From: Denitromonas iodatirespirans
GTDB lineage: Bacteria > Pseudomonadota > Gammaproteobacteria > Burkholderiales > Rhodocyclaceae
Direction: 5' to 3'
NCBI RefSeq assembly: GCF_018524365.1
Contig: NZ_JAEKFT010000001.1
Span: 62,001-126,000, forward strand
DNA: 64,000 bases
Positions within the stretch are counted from its first letter, which is position 1. Each line of letters starts with the position of its first letter. The position numbers and the translations under genes were made by a program. The notes under the pieces were generated by a model. That model saw only the letters and a list, made by a program, of their open reading frames with translations, was not told the DNA's origin and made no database searches. Of the stretch, positions 17,355 to 29,023 are shown piece after piece.

Positions 17355-17381
17355 TAAAGTTCTCTTGTGCGTCGCCGTAAC
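17355..17381 (+). promoter_or_regulatory. sigma-28 promoter of flgM
   Basis: TAAAGTTC, 11 bases, then GCCGTAAC. This fits the FliA consensus TAAAGTTT-N11-GCCGATAA at all but a few -10 positions. The same GCCGTA core occurs in the promoter of the chemoreceptor at 30651. It lies 37 bases before the flgM GTG. Confidence 0.75.
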
Positions 17382-17417
17382 AGCACCTGTAGTCATATAA
17401 AAAAAGAGGACCAGGCT

Positions 17418-17714
17418 GTGAAAATCGACAACTCCGTGAAATCGGTGGGCAACACGCCTGCCGGCGAGCAGCGCGTCAAGGCGACTGCCACAGCGCAACC
17501 GAGCGCCCCGACGGGCGATCAGGTGCAGCTGTCATCGGGGCTGCAGAAGGCGGAAAAGGCCATTGCGGCAACTCCGGTGGTTGATCAGGCGCGCGTAGAT
17601 GAAATCAAACAGGCCATCAGCGACGGCCGCTTCGAAGTGGACGCCAACAAGGTCGCCGACGGGCTGATCGAAAGCGTCCGCCAGATGCTGGCGTCGCAAC
17701 CGCACAAAGCGTGA
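17418..17714 (+). CDS. flgM: anti-sigma-28 factor FlgM
   Basis: A 98-residue FlgM, which holds FliA inactive until it is exported through the finished hook. The start KIDNSVKSVGNTPAGEQR and the C-terminal sigma-binding helices (ARVDEIKQAISDGRFEVDAN, then VADGLIESVRQML) are typical. The N-terminal half is polar and disordered-looking. The start is GTG 17418, with GAGGA seven bases upstream. A longer in-frame reading from 17367 would overlap the sigma-28 promoter and is rejected. The promoter gives the expected autoregulated loop with fliA at 37555. Confidence 0.93.
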   Translation: MKIDNSVKSVGNTPAGEQRVKATATAQPSAPTGDQVQLSSGLQKAEKAIAATPVVDQARVDEIKQAISDGRFEVDANKVADGLIESVRQMLASQPHKA

Positions 17715-18187
17715 CGAACCAGCATCCAGATCGCCTTCGGCTGCACGCCCTGATCATCGACGAAGCCTCGCGCCTGCGCGGCTTCGTGGATCTACTCGTC
17801 CGCGAGGAGCAATTGCTCATCGCCGGCGAGGCCGACGCATTGATGCCGGTGGCCGACGAAAAGAACCAGCGTTACCGCCAGCTTCAGAAGATCAACGACG
17901 ACCGCACCCACGTGCTGGCACGCCTCGGCCTGCAGCCATCGGACAAGACCATCCGCGCCTTGTGCCAGGATGCACCCGCCGCGCTCGCCGCCTGGGACAC
18001 CGTGCTGACGTTGGCCCGCGAGGCGCGCGACCGCAACCAGCGCAACGGCGTGCTCATCGTCGAGCGCATGCAGCACAACCAGGCCGCCCTGACCACCTTG
18101 CTGGCCGCGGCCAACCAGCCCCAGCTCTACGGCCCGGACGGCCAGTCCCGCCCGGCCGGCGGCGGCCGCAGCCTGGGCAGTGTCTGA
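17711..18187 (+). CDS. flgN: flagellar export chaperone FlgN
   Basis: A 158-residue helical protein of the FlgN family, the cytoplasmic chaperone for FlgK and FlgL. Conserved features are LLVREEQLLIAGEADALMPV (about residues 29-48), a KNQRYRQLQ stretch, and a C-terminal RNGVLIVERMQHNQAALTTL. The start is GTG 17711, overlapping the flgM stop as GTGA, so the two are translationally coupled. The last 20 residues are Gly/Pro-rich and poorly conserved. Confidence 0.9.
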   Translation: MTNQHPDRLRLHALIIDEASRLRGFVDLLVREEQLLIAGEADALMPVADEKNQRYRQLQKINDDRTHVLARLGLQPSDKTIRALCQDAPAALAAWDTVLTLAREARDRNQRNGVLIVERMQHNQAALTTLLAAANQPQLYGPDGQSRPAGGGRSLGSV

Positions 18188-18236
18188 GGCGCATCACTCA
18201 CCCCGGCGGTCCCTCCGCACCGCACAACGGACAGAA

Positions 18237-18566
18237 TCATAGTCCCAACTGCGCCAGCTCGAACTCGCTCCGAAAATTCCGTGCAGCACCCTTCATGCAA
18301 ACAACGTAGTGCTGTCCCTCAGGCGAATTCAGGTACCGCACCAGCGCTTTCCGCACTTGGCGCTGCGCCCACTTGGCGGGAGCCGTCAAATCCCACGGTC
18401 TGGGAACGAGGTGCATGGCCCGCGTGCATTGCTCACTTCCGGCAATAAGTCGCCCGAGCACTTCATACACGCCGTAGTTGATCGTCCAAGTATTGACGAC
18501 CGGTCCGTAGAACTTGCTCAGGACGTGGCGCATTTCTTCCGACTCCACTTGATCAATCGCTTCCAT
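18237..18566 (-). CDS. hypothetical protein, second gene of a lower-GC pair
   Basis: A 109-residue protein that I do not recognise. It has no signal peptide or membrane segment. The C-terminal half is rich in aromatic and basic residues (WAQRQVRKALVRYLNSPEGQ). Base composition is visibly less GC-rich than the flagellar and topoisomerase genes on either side, suggesting later arrival. It follows the secreted hypothetical gene by 11 bases on the same strand, so the two are probably one transcript. Confidence 0.55.
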   Translation of the reverse strand: MEAIDQVESEEMRHVLSKFYGPVVNTWTINYGVYEVLGRLIAGSEQCTRAMHLVPRPWDLTAPAKWAQRQVRKALVRYLNSPEGQHYVVCMKGAARNFRSEFELAQLGL

Positions 18567-18577
18567 CAGACACGCTC

Positions 18578-19150
18578 CTATTGAATTTCGATGGTGGACA
18601 AAATGATTTCGAACTCGGCCCGGCTGATGTTCTTGAACATGCCGTTCATCACGTAGTCGGGCTGATCGTCGCGAATCACGTAGAAATGGTGAGTGCGTGC
18701 CGTTCCGTAGGCAAACAGCTCACCGCCATGGTCCAGTCGGGCATGCAACCGATACTCCTCGCTCGGCAACCCTTGGCTCTTCATGTAGGCACAACCGATC
18801 TCGTCGAGCCCAAGAAACACGGTGCGCATGAACTCGGCAGGCGCAGTGTCCTTCTTGTGGATAGCGACAGATTGACGAGTTTCGTAGCCAAGAACGCCGA
18901 CAATTCCTTTGGGATGATCACCGAAGCCAACACTGCCGTACGGAAAGGCCCCCCATTTCGAAAAATCTGACGGGATCCTCAACGTGGCCACTGGCTGCAT
19001 CGCAAATGCCACAGCGACAAGATTCGGGGCGGTTTGCCCGACAACCTCAGGCCGGAACGGTTCGAACTGCGGAGGTTCGCACGCTGCCGCCGCGGCCACC
19101 ACTGGGCAAACTCCGGTCAGAGCGACGATGAGAGAAGCTTTGAAATTCAT
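18578..19150 (-). CDS. hypothetical secreted protein, first gene of a lower-GC pair
   Basis: A 190-residue protein with a Sec signal peptide (MNFKASLIVALTGVCPVVAA), a cleavage site likely near AAAA-CEPP, and a mature domain with two Cys (about residues 24 and 119). It has a Gly/Phe-rich strand region (KWGAFPYGSVGFGDHPKG). I do not recognise the family. AAGGA precedes ATG 19150. Its GC content is lower than its neighbours'. It lies between flgN and parE, divergent from parE. Confidence 0.65.
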   Translation of the reverse strand: MNFKASLIVALTGVCPVVAAAAACEPPQFEPFRPEVVGQTAPNLVAVAFAMQPVATLRIPSDFSKWGAFPYGSVGFGDHPKGIVGVLGYETRQSVAIHKKDTAPAEFMRTVFLGLDEIGCAYMKSQGLPSEEYRLHARLDHGGELFAYGTARTHHFYVIRDDQPDYVMNGMFKNISRAEFEIILSTIEIQ

Positions 19151-19359
19151 GGAAATTCCTTGATACGGGGTGACGGCAGATCATCACCAAATAGACTGCG
19201 CACTTAAAAAATATTCGAACAGCATGTTATTGCGCTCAGCTTTTCTTCGCAACACCGATGCACCGCCACCGCGGAAAAGCACCGCTCCCCATACAGCGAA
19301 AAAAATCGTTATCCTTTGGCCCGGCAGCTTCGGGCCTCCCGGCTTCATTCGGAACCTCC

Positions 19360-21339
<1,980 letters not shown>

Positions 21340-21347
21340 GCCCCGCC

Positions 21348-22481
21348 ATGCTGCGATGCCGCCTGATCCTGCTGAGCCTCGCCGCCCTCCTGGCCATGGC
21401 GGTGCTGCCGGTGCGCGCCGAGATCACCGTGCTACAGGTGGCCGACTACTCGGCCTCGCGCGCCAGCCTCGGCCGTGCGCTACGCTACGGCGCCAGCCTG
21501 GCCATTGCCGAGGCCAATCGCCAGGGCGGCCTCCATGGCGAGAAGTTCAAACTGGTGGCGCTGGACGACCGCTACGAAGTCGCCGAGACCCTGCGCCTGC
21601 TCAAGGAAGGCATCGACAAGCATGATCCGGTGGCGGTGGTGAACCTGCTGGGCACCGCCAACACTGGCGCCGTGCTCCAAAGCGGTCTGCTCGATGCGGC
21701 GCAGATCGCCCTGATCGGCCCCTACACCGGCGCCGACCACCTGCGCGTGCCGCTCAACCCGCGGGTCTTCCATGTGCGGGCCAGCTACGCCGAGGAGGTG
21801 GATCGCATCGTCCAGCACTTCGCCAACTCGGGCATTCGACGCATCGGCATCGTGCACGAGGCCGATCCCTTCGGCGAGTCGATCCACACGGCCTTCGTCG
21901 CATCGCTCGCGCGGCGCGGCCTGCAGGTCGCCGGCCGCGGCGTCAGCCCGCGCGGCAGCGTCGACGTTTCCGGCGCCGTGGCCGCGGTGATGGCGGCCGA
22001 TCCGCAAGGCGTGATCATCGGCACCGCCGGTTCGCCCACCGGCGTAGCGATCAAGGCGATCCATGCCGCCGGCCTGCGGGTGCCGGCGGTCGGGCTGTCG
22101 GTCAATGACGCGACCCAGATCGTCAAGACCGCTGGTGTCGAGGCTGCCCGCGGTTTCGGCATGGTCGCGGTCATGCCCGACCCCAACGCCTGCGCCTTGC
22201 CGATCTGCCAGGAGCTGCGCGCCCTGCATGCCGCGCTCGGTGACGCGACCGAAACCCTGTCGCCCAATACCATGGAAGGCTTCATTGCCGCCCGGCTGAT
22301 GTTGCGGGCCGCGGCCAGCGTCCGTGGCGCGCTCACCCGGCAAAAGCTGCGCGACGCCCTCGACGCGATGGGGCCGACCGACCTGTCGGGCTTTCTGATC
22401 CGCTATTCGCCCACCCACCACAACGGCTCCAGCTACAGCGACATCGGCGTGATCGGCGCTGGCGGCCACATGATGTACTGA
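21348..22481 (+). CDS. ABC-type branched-chain-amino-acid-like substrate-binding protein
   Basis: A 377-residue periplasmic binding protein of the Leu/Ile/Val (type I fold) family. The signal peptide is residues 1-24 ([17 protein letters not shown]). The family N-lobe shows [20 protein letters not shown] with [10 protein letters not shown], and [14 protein letters not shown] lies mid-chain. The ligand is unknown and no permease or ATPase gene is nearby. It begins eight bases after parE and ends five bases before parC with no ribosome-binding site of its own, so it appears embedded in the parE-parC transcript. Confidence 0.85.
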   Translation: MLRCRLILLSLAALLAMAVLPVRAEITVLQVADYSASRASLGRALRYGASLAIAEANRQGGLHGEKFKLVALDDRYEVAETLRLLKEGIDKHDPVAVVNLLGTANTGAVLQSGLLDAAQIALIGPYTGADHLRVPLNPRVFHVRASYAEEVDRIVQHFANSGIRRIGIVHEADPFGESIHTAFVASLARRGLQVAGRGVSPRGSVDVSGAVAAVMAADPQGVIIGTAGSPTGVAIKAIHAAGLRVPAVGLSVNDATQIVKTAGVEAARGFGMVAVMPDPNACALPICQELRALHAALGDATETLSPNTMEGFIAARLMLRAAASVRGALTRQKLRDALDAMGPTDLSGFLIRYSPTHHNGSSYSDIGVIGAGGHMMY

Positions 22482-22486
22482 GATTC

Positions 22487-24859
22487 ATGAGTCACGACAC
22501 CCTCGACCTGTTCGCTCCGCCGCCCACCGGCGACGCCCCCCAGCCCGGCGCCGATCTGCCGCCGCCCGCACCGCCGCCGGGCGGCACCCAACCGCCGATG
22601 GGCGACGACGCCCTGCCGCTCGACCTATTCGCCGAGCGCGCCTACCTTGCCTACGCGATGAGCGTGGTCAAGTCGCGCGCCCTGCCCCAGGTCGAGGACG
22701 GCATGAAGCCGGTGCAGCGCCGCATCCTGTTCGCCATGAACGAGATGCGCCTGTCGGCCAACAGCAAGCATGTGAAGTCGGCCCGCGTGGTCGGCGACGT
22801 GATCGGCAAATACCATCCGCACGGCGACAGCTCGGTGTACGACGCCATGGTGCGCACCGCGCAGGATTTCTCGCTGCGCTACCCGCTGGTCGACGGCCAG
22901 GGCAACTTCGGCTCGCGCGACGGCGACTCGGCCGCCGCCATGCGCTACACCGAATGCCGGCTCACGCCGATCGCCGAGCTGCTGCTCGCCGAGCTCGACC
23001 GCGGCACGGTGGATTTCGCCCCCAACTACGACGGCGCCTTCAAGGAGCCGGTGCTGCTGCCGGCGCGCCTGCCCTTCGTGCTGATGAACGGCGCCTCGGG
23101 CATTGCGGTGGGCATGGCCACCGAGATCCCACCGCACAACCTGCGCGAAGTGGCCAAGGCCGCCTGCCTGCTGATCCGCAAGCCCGAGGCCACGCTCGAC
23201 GAGGTCATGGAAGTGCTGCCCGGCCCGGACTACCCCGGCGGCGGCCAGCTGATCTCCTCGGCCGAAACGCTGCGCGACGCCTATGCCGGCGGCCGCGGCA
23301 GCCTGCGCCTGCGCGCCCGCTGGCGCATCGAGGAGATGGCGCGCGGCCAGTGGCGCGTGATCGTCGACGAACTGCCGCATGGCGTGTCCACCGCCCAGGT
23401 GCTGGCCGAGATCGAGACCCTCACCAATCCGCAACCGCGCGCCGGCAAGAAGGAAGTGTCGCAGGAGCAAAGGCAGCTCAAGCAGCTGGTGCTCGGCGTG
23501 GTCGAGACGGTGCGCGACGAATCCTCCGACAAGGCGCCGATCCGCCTGGTGCTCGAGCCGCGCTCGAGCCGCCAGAGCCGCGACGAATTCATGGCCGTGC
23601 TGCTGGCCCACACCAGCCTCGAGACCTCCACCTCGCTCAACCTGACTATGATCGGCCGCGACGGCCGGCCGCAGCAGAAGAACCTGGTGCAGATCCTGAG
23701 CGAATGGATCGACTTCCGCTACGTGACGGTCGAGCGGCGCACCCGCCATCGCCTGGACGAGGTCGACCGCCGCATCCACATCCTCGAAGGGCGGATGATC
23801 GCCTTCCTCAACATCGAGGAAGTGATCCGCGTGATCCGCGAGTCGGACGAGCCCAAGCCGGCGCTGATCGCCGCCTTCGGCCTCACCGAGATCCAGGCCG
23901 AAGACATCCTCGAGATCCGCCTGCGTCAGCTGGCCCGCCTCGAAGGCATCAAGATCGAACAGGAACTGGCCAAGCTCAAGGAAGAGCGCGACGGCCTCAC
24001 CCACCTGCTCGACAGCCGCCCGGCGATGACCAAACTCATCCTCAAGGAGATCGAGGCCGACGCCAAGCAATACGGCGACGAGCGCCGCACCCTGATCGAG
24101 ACCGTCGCCCCGGCGGCCGTGGCCGAGATCAGCGTGGCCGACGAGCCGGTGACGGTGATCGTCTCCAAGCATGGCTGGGTGCGCACCCGCCAGGGCCACG
24201 GCATCGACCCGGCGAGCATCAACTACAAGACCGGCGACACCGGCTTTGCGGTGATCGAAACCCGCACGGTGTGGCCGCTGATCGTGATCGACACCAAGGG
24301 CCGTGCCTACACCGTGCGCGTGGCCGACCTGCCCGGCGGGCGCGGCGACGGCACGCCGATGGCCACGCTGGTGGAGTTCCAGGACGGCGCCAAGCTGGCC
24401 CAGGTGGTCACCGCCGCGCCCGAGGCGCACTACCTGTTCGCCAATTCGGGCGGCTACGGCTTCATCTGCAAGATCACCGACGCCACCACCCGCCAGCGTG
24501 CCGGCAAGGCCTTCATGACGCTCGAAAAAGGCGAGAAGGTGCTCGCCCCGACGCCGGTCAAGGGCGACTGGATCGTGGCGCTGTCGGACAACGGCCGCGT
24601 GCTGGTCTTCCCCGCCAGCGAAATGAAAATGCAGTCGGGCGGTCGCGGTGTCATCGTCATGGCGCTCGACGCCGAGGCGCAACTGGCCGCCGTGGCGGTG
24701 CCCGACAACGCCGCCAACCTGATCGTCGAAGGCATCGGCCGCGGCAATCGTGCCACCGAACTGAGCCTCAAGCCCAACCAGCTCGAACTGTGGCGCCACC
24801 GGCGGGCGCGCAAGGGCGTGCCCTTGCCGCAGAAGCTCAGGCCCACCGGCGCGCGCTGA
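22487..24859 (+). CDS. parC: DNA topoisomerase IV subunit A (ParC)
   Basis: A 790-residue ParC. A Pro-rich N-terminal extension (residues 1-45) precedes the core. The breakage-reunion domain shows [40 protein letters not shown] and the catalytic-Tyr context [12 protein letters not shown]. The quinolone-resistance region reads [10 protein letters not shown] with Ser and no obvious substitution. The C-terminal blades are shorter than in GyrA. It is translated five bases after the binding-protein gene and followed by a strong terminator. Confidence 0.95.
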   Translation: MSHDTLDLFAPPPTGDAPQPGADLPPPAPPPGGTQPPMGDDALPLDLFAERAYLAYAMSVVKSRALPQVEDGMKPVQRRILFAMNEMRLSANSKHVKSARVVGDVIGKYHPHGDSSVYDAMVRTAQDFSLRYPLVDGQGNFGSRDGDSAAAMRYTECRLTPIAELLLAELDRGTVDFAPNYDGAFKEPVLLPARLPFVLMNGASGIAVGMATEIPPHNLREVAKAACLLIRKPEATLDEVMEVLPGPDYPGGGQLISSAETLRDAYAGGRGSLRLRARWRIEEMARGQWRVIVDELPHGVSTAQVLAEIETLTNPQPRAGKKEVSQEQRQLKQLVLGVVETVRDESSDKAPIRLVLEPRSSRQSRDEFMAVLLAHTSLETSTSLNLTMIGRDGRPQQKNLVQILSEWIDFRYVTVERRTRHRLDEVDRRIHILEGRMIAFLNIEEVIRVIRESDEPKPALIAAFGLTEIQAEDILEIRLRQLARLEGIKIEQELAKLKEERDGLTHLLDSRPAMTKLILKEIEADAKQYGDERRTLIETVAPAAVAEISVADEPVTVIVSKHGWVRTRQGHGIDPASINYKTGDTGFAVIETRTVWPLIVIDTKGRAYTVRVADLPGGRGDGTPMATLVEFQDGAKLAQVVTAAPEAHYLFANSGGYGFICKITDATTRQRAGKAFMTLEKGEKVLAPTPVKGDWIVALSDNGRVLVFPASEMKMQSGGRGVIVMALDAEAQLAAVAVPDNAANLIVEGIGRGNRATELSLKPNQLELWRHRRARKGVPLPQKLRPTGAR

Positions 24860-24890
24860 GGCGTTTTCACCGACGACCCTCGCCTGCCCG

Positions 24891-24921
24891 ACCCGGGGCT
24901 GCAGCATGCCCCGGGTGTTTT
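24891..24921 (+). terminator. rho-independent terminator after parC
   Basis: The perfect eight-base stem ACCCGGGG/CCCCGGGT (24891-24898 with 24909-24916) has a 10-base loop and is followed by GTTTTC. It ends the parE-SBP-parC unit. The rest of the gap to 25170 shows no gene and only the ribosome-binding site of the next gene. Confidence 0.8.
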
Positions 24922-25170
24922 CTTCCTCGAACAAGCGATCTGCGCAAGGCCGTTTCATCCTGCCCACGCCTTCACACCCAAAAAGACAGATCTTTCCGGC
25001 CCGCCTCTCGTTTAATGGACAGACCCCGGCGATCCCGGGCCCTCTCCTCCGGGCGTGTCGGCAGACCCGTCGGCGCGCCCGGAGACCTGCTGCGCCGTGC
25101 GCCACACAATGACGGGCCGCCCCGCCATGAACGGGCCCCACGCACCCGCCGCCACCCACAGGAGACATCC

Positions 25171-26046
25171 ATGATCGCCACCCGCCGCCTCCCCCTGCTC
25201 GTCGCCGCGCTGGCCTTCTGCGCCGCCCTGACCGCGCAGGCCGACACCCTCGACACGCTGCGCCGGACGCGCACGCTGACCATCGGCTGGGTCCCCGGCA
25301 ACGCGCCGTTCGGCAGCCATGCCGCCAACGGCACCCCGCAGGGCTACACCATCGATCTGTGCAAGCACATCGCGGCCGACCTCAAGGCCCGACTGGACCT
25401 GCCCGAGCTGAAGATCGTCTATGTGGAGACCGACTGGGACACCCGCTTCACGATGCTGGATACGGGCAAGACCGACATGGACTGCAGCGCTTCGACCATG
25501 ACCCGCGATCGCCAGGCGCGTTACGACTTCTCCCCGGCCTTCTACGTCACCGGCACTCGCCTGCTGACCCGCAAGGCCGACAAGATCCGGTCGATCGACG
25601 ATCTGGGCGGCCAGACGCTCGCCATCATCAAGAACACCACCGGCGAAAAACTGGTAATGGCACACAATGACGCCGCCTCCCTGGGGCTGAATTTCATCTA
25701 CGTGCTCGATGCCGACGCCGGCATGGCCGCAGTGCGCGAGGGCAAAGCCAAGGCCTTCGTGCTCGACGACATCATTCTCTACTCGCAGATTTCCGCCGCC
25801 GCCGACGGCGCACAGTACGAGGCGGTCGGCGCGTTTCTGTCGATCGAGCCCTACGGCATCATGATGCGCAAGGGCGACACGCCCTTCACGAAGATGGTCA
25901 GCGACAGCCTGAGCGCCTTGTTGCCGACGGCCGAGATGCCGGCGCTGTATCAGCGCTGGTTCAATACCCCGACCCTGAACGTGCCGCTGAACCGGCTGAC
26001 CAAGGAAACCTTCATCACCCCGAACCGGGAGCCGGCCTTCCCGTGA
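25171..26046 (+). CDS. amino-acid-type ABC transporter substrate-binding protein (SBP family 3)
   Basis: A 291-residue periplasmic binding protein related to the glutamate/aspartate binding protein GltI. The signal peptide is residues 1-24 (LLVAALAFCAALTAQA). The family-3 core shows LTIGWVPGNAPFGSHAANGT, GYTIDLCKHI, MDCSASTMTRDRQARYDFSP and GKAKAFVLDDIIL. AGGAG lies six bases before ATG 25171. No permease or ATPase gene adjoins it, so the rest of the transporter must be encoded elsewhere, or the protein serves as a sensor input. Confidence 0.88.
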   Translation: MIATRRLPLLVAALAFCAALTAQADTLDTLRRTRTLTIGWVPGNAPFGSHAANGTPQGYTIDLCKHIAADLKARLDLPELKIVYVETDWDTRFTMLDTGKTDMDCSASTMTRDRQARYDFSPAFYVTGTRLLTRKADKIRSIDDLGGQTLAIIKNTTGEKLVMAHNDAASLGLNFIYVLDADAGMAAVREGKAKAFVLDDIILYSQISAAADGAQYEAVGAFLSIEPYGIMMRKGDTPFTKMVSDSLSALLPTAEMPALYQRWFNTPTLNVPLNRLTKETFITPNREPAFP

Positions 26047-26090
26047 GCGCCCGCGCGCGCCTCGCGCACGCCCAGAAACACCGGGCCGGC

Positions 26091-27260
26091 CTACACGCCG
26101 GCCATCACCACCCGGTTGCGGCCGCCGAACTTGGCCTTGTACAAGGCTTCGTCGGCCGCGGCCAACATCGCGCTGAAGCCGCTGTCGCGGTCATAGGGGC
26201 AGGTCACGCCGATGCTCACGGTGACCGTCTCCATCTTTGAAGCGTCCACCGCGGGCAGTTCCATGACGCTGGTGCGTAGCCGCTCGGCCACCATCAGCGC
26301 ATCCAGGCGGCCGGTTTCGGGCAACAGGATGCAGAACTCCTCGCCCCCCCAACGCCCGACGAAGTCCTGCTGACGCAAGGCGCCCTGGATGGCACCAACC
26401 ACGGCACACAGCACGGCGTCACCGGTGGCGTGGCCGCAGCGATCGTTGATGCGCTTGAAGTGGTCGATGTCGACCATCAGCATGCTCGGATAGCGTCCGG
26501 TGCGCTGGCTGCGCGCAATCTCGCGCGAGGCCAACTCCTCGAAGGCATGGCGGTTGTAGATGCCGGTCAGCGCGTCGGTGGTGGCGCGCTGGTAGAGCTC
26601 GGCAGTGAGCACTTCGCCCAGCGCCAGCATGAAGAACAGCGACGAGACGCTCACCGTCAGGAAGAAGGCGATGATCGAGAACTGCTGCATCGGGTCGCCG
26701 AAGAAACTGCTGTGGCTCAGGTCGCCGCCGCTCATCGTATCCACCGCCCGCACCCCGCTGACCAGCGCATAGGCCAGATAGACGACGATCAGGAGGCCTT
26801 CGATCGGACGCCGCCCATTGCCGCCCCCGGCCCACAGCTCGCGGACAATCATCAACAGCACCGGAAGCTTCAGCACCGACACCAGGACGATGCGCAGATT
26901 GATGTCGTCGTCGCTCACGAAAGTGCCCCCATACAGGGCGAAACAGAGCAACACCCAGACCAGTACCCACCGATCGTGCGTGGCGGGTCGGCCGTGCAGC
27001 GAGCGGATCGCCAGATAGGCCAGCCCGAAACCGGTGACGATCAGCGTATTGCCGAGCACCACCGACAGGAAATCGGGCACGCTCGTGCGAAAGAAGATGA
27101 AGGCCGCCCCCAGGGCCAGCGCGGCACTCGCCTCGCCCCACCGCCGCATGGCCTGCGAGACCCCGACCGGGTAGTGCCCGGCCACCACGAACATGGCGAC
27201 CGCGATGGACAGGCAACTGACCGCGGACAGGAACATCACTGAGGGGATATCAAGATGCAT
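26091..27260 (-). CDS. membrane-bound diguanylate cyclase (GGDEF)
   Basis: A 389-residue protein with about seven N-terminal hydrophobic segments (residues 5-220) and a C-terminal GGDEF domain from about 225. The domain shows TDALTGIYNRHAFEE, VDIDHFKRINDRCGHATGD and the catalytic signature WGGEEF, which is intact, so it should make cyclic di-GMP. I see no RxxD inhibitory site at the usual distance before GGEEF. It ends convergent with the binding-protein gene. A link to motility control is plausible from context but is not shown. Confidence 0.9.
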   Translation of the reverse strand: MHLDIPSVMFLSAVSCLSIAVAMFVVAGHYPVGVSQAMRRWGEASAALALGAAFIFFRTSVPDFLSVVLGNTLIVTGFGLAYLAIRSLHGRPATHDRWVLVWVLLCFALYGGTFVSDDDINLRIVLVSVLKLPVLLMIVRELWAGGGNGRRPIEGLLIVVYLAYALVSGVRAVDTMSGGDLSHSSFFGDPMQQFSIIAFFLTVSVSSLFFMLALGEVLTAELYQRATTDALTGIYNRHAFEELASREIARSQRTGRYPSMLMVDIDHFKRINDRCGHATGDAVLCAVVGAIQGALRQQDFVGRWGGEEFCILLPETGRLDALMVAERLRTSVMELPAVDASKMETVTVSIGVTCPYDRDSGFSAMLAAADEALYKAKFGGRNRVVMAGV

Positions 27261-27406
27261 CGGCAGCGGATCTCCGTGACATGGATCACACGCTCCCAGT
27301 CTAGACAGTGCGTGCGATGCCTTGATTATGCCTGCAACCATCCGTCCGACATATCCTACCGCGTATCGTCGCTCGCCGCCGGCAGTGCCACCGTTATCGA
27401 ACGGCG

Positions 27407-27880
27407 CTACATGGCGGGCTCCCCCACGTCGATCGCCGTGTCGAACTTGTTGCGAAAGCGCGAGACCAGTGTACGGAACTTGCGCAGGTTGTCATCGGCA
27501 TACAACACATCGTCACAGAAGCGGTCGTAGGCATTCATGTCCGGCACCACGACGACGAGCACGAAGTCCACCTCGCCGGTGACCTGGTAGCACTGCTTGA
27601 CCGCCGGATTCGCCACGGCGCGCAACAAGAAGCGTTGGTACAAGTCCTTGCGGTCGCGCTCCATGGTGACCTCCACCACGATATGCAGCAACGGCCCGAG
27701 ACGCTCGGGATCGAGGATCGCCACCTGGCGCGTGATGTGTCCGCTCTCGGTCAGCCGGCGCACCCGCTTCAGGCAGGCGGGCGGCGACAAGCCGATCCGT
27801 TCGGCGAGCCTCTGGTTGGTCAGCCGGGCATCCAGCTGAAGGATGGCGAGAATGCGCCGATCGGTGCGGTCAAGTGACAT
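27407..27880 (-). CDS. Lrp/AsnC family transcriptional regulator
   Basis: A 157-residue Lrp/AsnC protein. The N-terminal HTH reads DRTDRRILAILQLDARLTNQ with RIGLSPPACLKRVRRL. The C-terminal RAM effector domain reads AVKQCYQVTGEVDFVLVVVV. It is divergent from the Gate-domain membrane protein across an AT-rich 134-base region (27881-28014) that probably contains both promoters and its own binding sites. This makes control of that transporter, possibly by an amino acid, a reasonable inference. Confidence 0.92.
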   Translation of the reverse strand: MSLDRTDRRILAILQLDARLTNQRLAERIGLSPPACLKRVRRLTESGHITRQVAILDPERLGPLLHIVVEVTMERDRKDLYQRFLLRAVANPAVKQCYQVTGEVDFVLVVVVPDMNAYDRFCDDVLYADDNLRKFRTLVSRFRNKFDTAIDVGEPAM

Positions 27881-28014
27881 GGGAATAGCCGGTGGTTTCG
27901 AATATTTCTTTCATAGCAGAAAAAAGAAAGTTTTCAGAAACAATCGACAGGCATTCACCAAATAATTTTTTTGCCAACCCCTACACTGGAAGCCTCTTTC
28001 CAACGACGAACACC

Positions 28015-28974
28015 ATGGACGCGCCCCCCGCCCCGCCACGCCCGCCCCTGACACATCGGCTGATGGCCTTCGCGCACGAAGTCGTGTTCGTCTATTGGGC
28101 ATTGCTCAAAGTCATGGTGCCGGCGCTGCTGATCGTCAAGGCCCTGGAGCAGGTCGGCGGCGACAAGATCCTGGCCACCTGGCTCGCGCCGCTCATGGCG
28201 CTGGTCGGGCTGCCCGACACGCTGGGGCTGGTGTGGGCGGCCACCCTGCTGAGCAACATCTACGCCGGGCTGGCGGTGTTCTTCACGCTCGCCGCCGACA
28301 CGCCGGTCACGGTAGCGCAGGCCACCGTGCTGGGCAGCCTGATGCTGGTCGCCCATTCCTTGCCGGTCGAGGGGGCCATCGCCAAGGCGGCCGGCGTGTC
28401 CTGGCGCGCCACGGTGCTGATCCGCCTGGGAGGCGCGATCGCACTCGGCGCCTTGCTGAATCTGATCTATCGGGGCACCGGCAGTCTCGAGCAGCCGATC
28501 ACGCTGCCATGGCAGCCCCCGCCGGCCGCCGACTCGCTGGCGGGCTGGGCGCTCGACCAGTTGCACACGCTGGGATGGATCCTGGTGATCATCACAGTCT
28601 TGATGAGCACCTTGCGCCTGCTGCGCCACCTGGGCATCGAACGCCTGATCCATGCCCTGCTGACCCCGGCCCTGCGCCTGATCGGCATCCGCGGCGAAGC
28701 GGCGAACATCACCGTCATCGGCGTCACGCTCGGCCTCACCTTCGGCGCCGGGCTGCTACTCAAGGAAGTACGCAGCGGCACCCTGAGCCGCCGCGACGTC
28801 TTCCTCACGCTGAGCTTTCTCAGCCTGAGCCACAGCCTGATCGAAGACACCTTGCTGGTGCTGCTGATGGGCGCCGATCTGTCCGGGATTTTGTGGGGCC
28901 GCCTGCTGTTCGCGCTGCTGGCCATCCGCCTGCTGTCACGCCTGCCGCTGAACGGCCTGGCGCGCGCCGGATAG
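28015..28974 (+). CDS. nucleoside-recognition (Gate) domain membrane protein
   Basis: A 319-residue inner-membrane protein with about eight hydrophobic segments. It carries two Gate/nucleoside-recognition modules: WALLKVMVPALLIVKALEQVG with LVGLPDTLGLVWAATLLSNI, and later GLTFGAGLLLKEVRSGTLSR with LSFLSLSHSLIEDTLLVLL. Such proteins are probable transporters of unknown substrate. ATG 28015 is preferred; longer in-frame readings run through the AT-rich promoter region. It is divergent from an Lrp regulator, and a bidirectional terminator follows. Confidence 0.82.
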   Translation: MDAPPAPPRPPLTHRLMAFAHEVVFVYWALLKVMVPALLIVKALEQVGGDKILATWLAPLMALVGLPDTLGLVWAATLLSNIYAGLAVFFTLAADTPVTVAQATVLGSLMLVAHSLPVEGAIAKAAGVSWRATVLIRLGGAIALGALLNLIYRGTGSLEQPITLPWQPPPAADSLAGWALDQLHTLGWILVIITVLMSTLRLLRHLGIERLIHALLTPALRLIGIRGEAANITVIGVTLGLTFGAGLLLKEVRSGTLSRRDVFLTLSFLSLSHSLIEDTLLVLLMGADLSGILWGRLLFALLAIRLLSRLPLNGLARAG

Positions 28975-29002
28975 ACAAAGAGGCCCCGCAGGGCCTCTTG
29001 TC
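28974..29002. terminator. bidirectional terminator between the Gate-protein gene and bacteriohemerythrin
   Basis: The stem GACAAAGAGGCCC/GGGCCTCTTGTC has a four-base loop and T- and A-rich flanks. It lies between the convergent genes ending at 28974 and 29024 and can stop transcription from both sides. Confidence 0.7.
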
Positions 29003-29023
29003 AGCAGCGCGTGCGGGGCGCGC

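Noticed and set aside
17367-17417. Longer FlgM with an N-terminal extension
   Set aside because: The extension overlaps the sigma-28 promoter, and GAGGA supports the GTG at 17418.
22625-25168. Long minus-strand open frame opposite parC
   Set aside because: Antisense shadow of parC with biased composition and no domain; parC is unmistakable on the plus strand.
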